This document shows positions 1 to 64,000 of a stretch of 64,000 bases of DNA, one piece after another. The stretch's first letter is position 1. The number at the start of each line of letters is the position of its first letter. The stretch spans positions 11,989,848-12,053,847 of the forward strand of contig JAZBQD010000013.1 in NCBI GenBank assembly GCA_036583965.1, in the 5' to 3' direction. The notes beneath the pieces are model-generated. The model was given only the letters and a program-made list of their open reading frames with translations. It made no database searches and had not been told where the DNA came from. This stretch comes from Prunella strophiata. Lineage: Eukaryota > Chordata > Aves > Passeriformes > Prunellidae. A program made the translations under genes and the position numbers.

Positions 1-183
1 TTGGAAGAGATCCCTTCAAAGGATGGGGCAGGACAACCTGTACCCAAATAGAGTGTCAGTTCTTACCAGTGATGCAACACAAAGCTGACTCTGCTCTCCT
101 TTTACCTTGGGAATTGCTCCCAGGATCTGTGCAAGGGCAGCAGTCTGAGGACTGATCTCATCCACTGTTCACTCCATACTCAC

Positions 184-63514
<63,331 letters not shown>

Positions 63515-64000
63515 CTGCTGGGAAAGGGCAGTGACACACTCAGGCACTGATGCTCCATTTCACAGCAGCAAACCACATTCAAGACCATTCTGACCTCCCT
63601 AACAGCCATATCCCAACATTCCACCCAGGCCACCCCCTCCCATACTGTGGGAAAGGCACCTGCGTTTAGGGCTCGCAGGTCAGGAGCCTCAAACCACTTT
63701 CCTTACCTGTGTCCACATCCTGGATTGCTAGAACACAAGGACATTTCATGCCCAACCACACTCTCCCCCACATTTTCCCCTGTTCACCCACCACAGCAAT
63801 GGCACAAAGATGTTGGTGTCAGCACTGAGCCATTAGCACTTTGCCACCACATCTGGTTTGCAAAATGCTGTGGGAAGTTTTAAATCAAACCCATCCACTG
63901 ACATCTTCCCTTTACAGTAACAGCCACATGTCCCAAGGAATTACAACTTTTCTTATTAAGCAGGTAAAAAAATTAAAACATTTCTTCAGTACCATTTCTC
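63515..64000 (-). other. Intron upstream of e1, incomplete
   Basis: NCOR2 intron running off the right edge of the window. I see no exon, repeat family or regulatory signature beyond the e1 pyrimidine tract. Confidence 0.8.

Overview
The window is a fragment of a vertebrate chromosome, most likely from a bird. It holds one gene, read on the minus strand and running past both ends: NCOR2 (SMRT), the corepressor that nuclear receptors and BCL6 use to recruit HDAC3. Avian origin is inferred from short introns in GC-rich sequence and a degraded CR1-type LINE fragment near 56.68 kb. The species cannot be named. The + strand shows no credible gene.

I traced 21 consecutive internal coding exons (called e1 to e21 in transcript order), from 63514 down to 184. 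All have GT donors and AG acceptors. Joined, they give 3,268 nt: one codon-final base followed by 1,089 uninterrupted codons, with every junction phase agreeing. The 5' exons (RD1, start codon) lie beyond 64000, and the 3' exons (receptor-interaction domains) lie before position 1.

Protein layout: e1-e4 encode the DAD/SANT1 domain that binds and activates HDAC3 with an inositol phosphate. e5-e6 encode a Lys/Glu-rich linker with a very short Gln run. e7-e8 encode SANT2, the histone-interaction domain. e9 has a basic patch followed by acid. e10 is a large Pro/Glu/Lys-rich low-complexity exon. e11-e13 hold the PLDLKQLKQR and SPRGKSRSP motifs. e14-e21 form the GSI-repeat region and end with the BCL6-binding peptide.

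The 15 kb intron between e4 and e5 (40275-55260) is the most unusual part. It contains 71 identical copies of a 14-bp unit, then a CpG island whose sense strand offers a candidate alternative first exon (start codon at 45252, donor at 45205, in phase with e5), and a second, variable minisatellite near 51 kb. CpG-rich islands near 30-31 kb and 18 kb also end in sense-strand donors. Several AT-rich, TAAT-bearing blocks look like regulatory DNA. No RNA gene, CRISPR array, intact transposon or prokaryotic-type system was seen. The most notable leads are the candidate internal promoter, the perfect minisatellite and an in-frame alternative acceptor inside e12.
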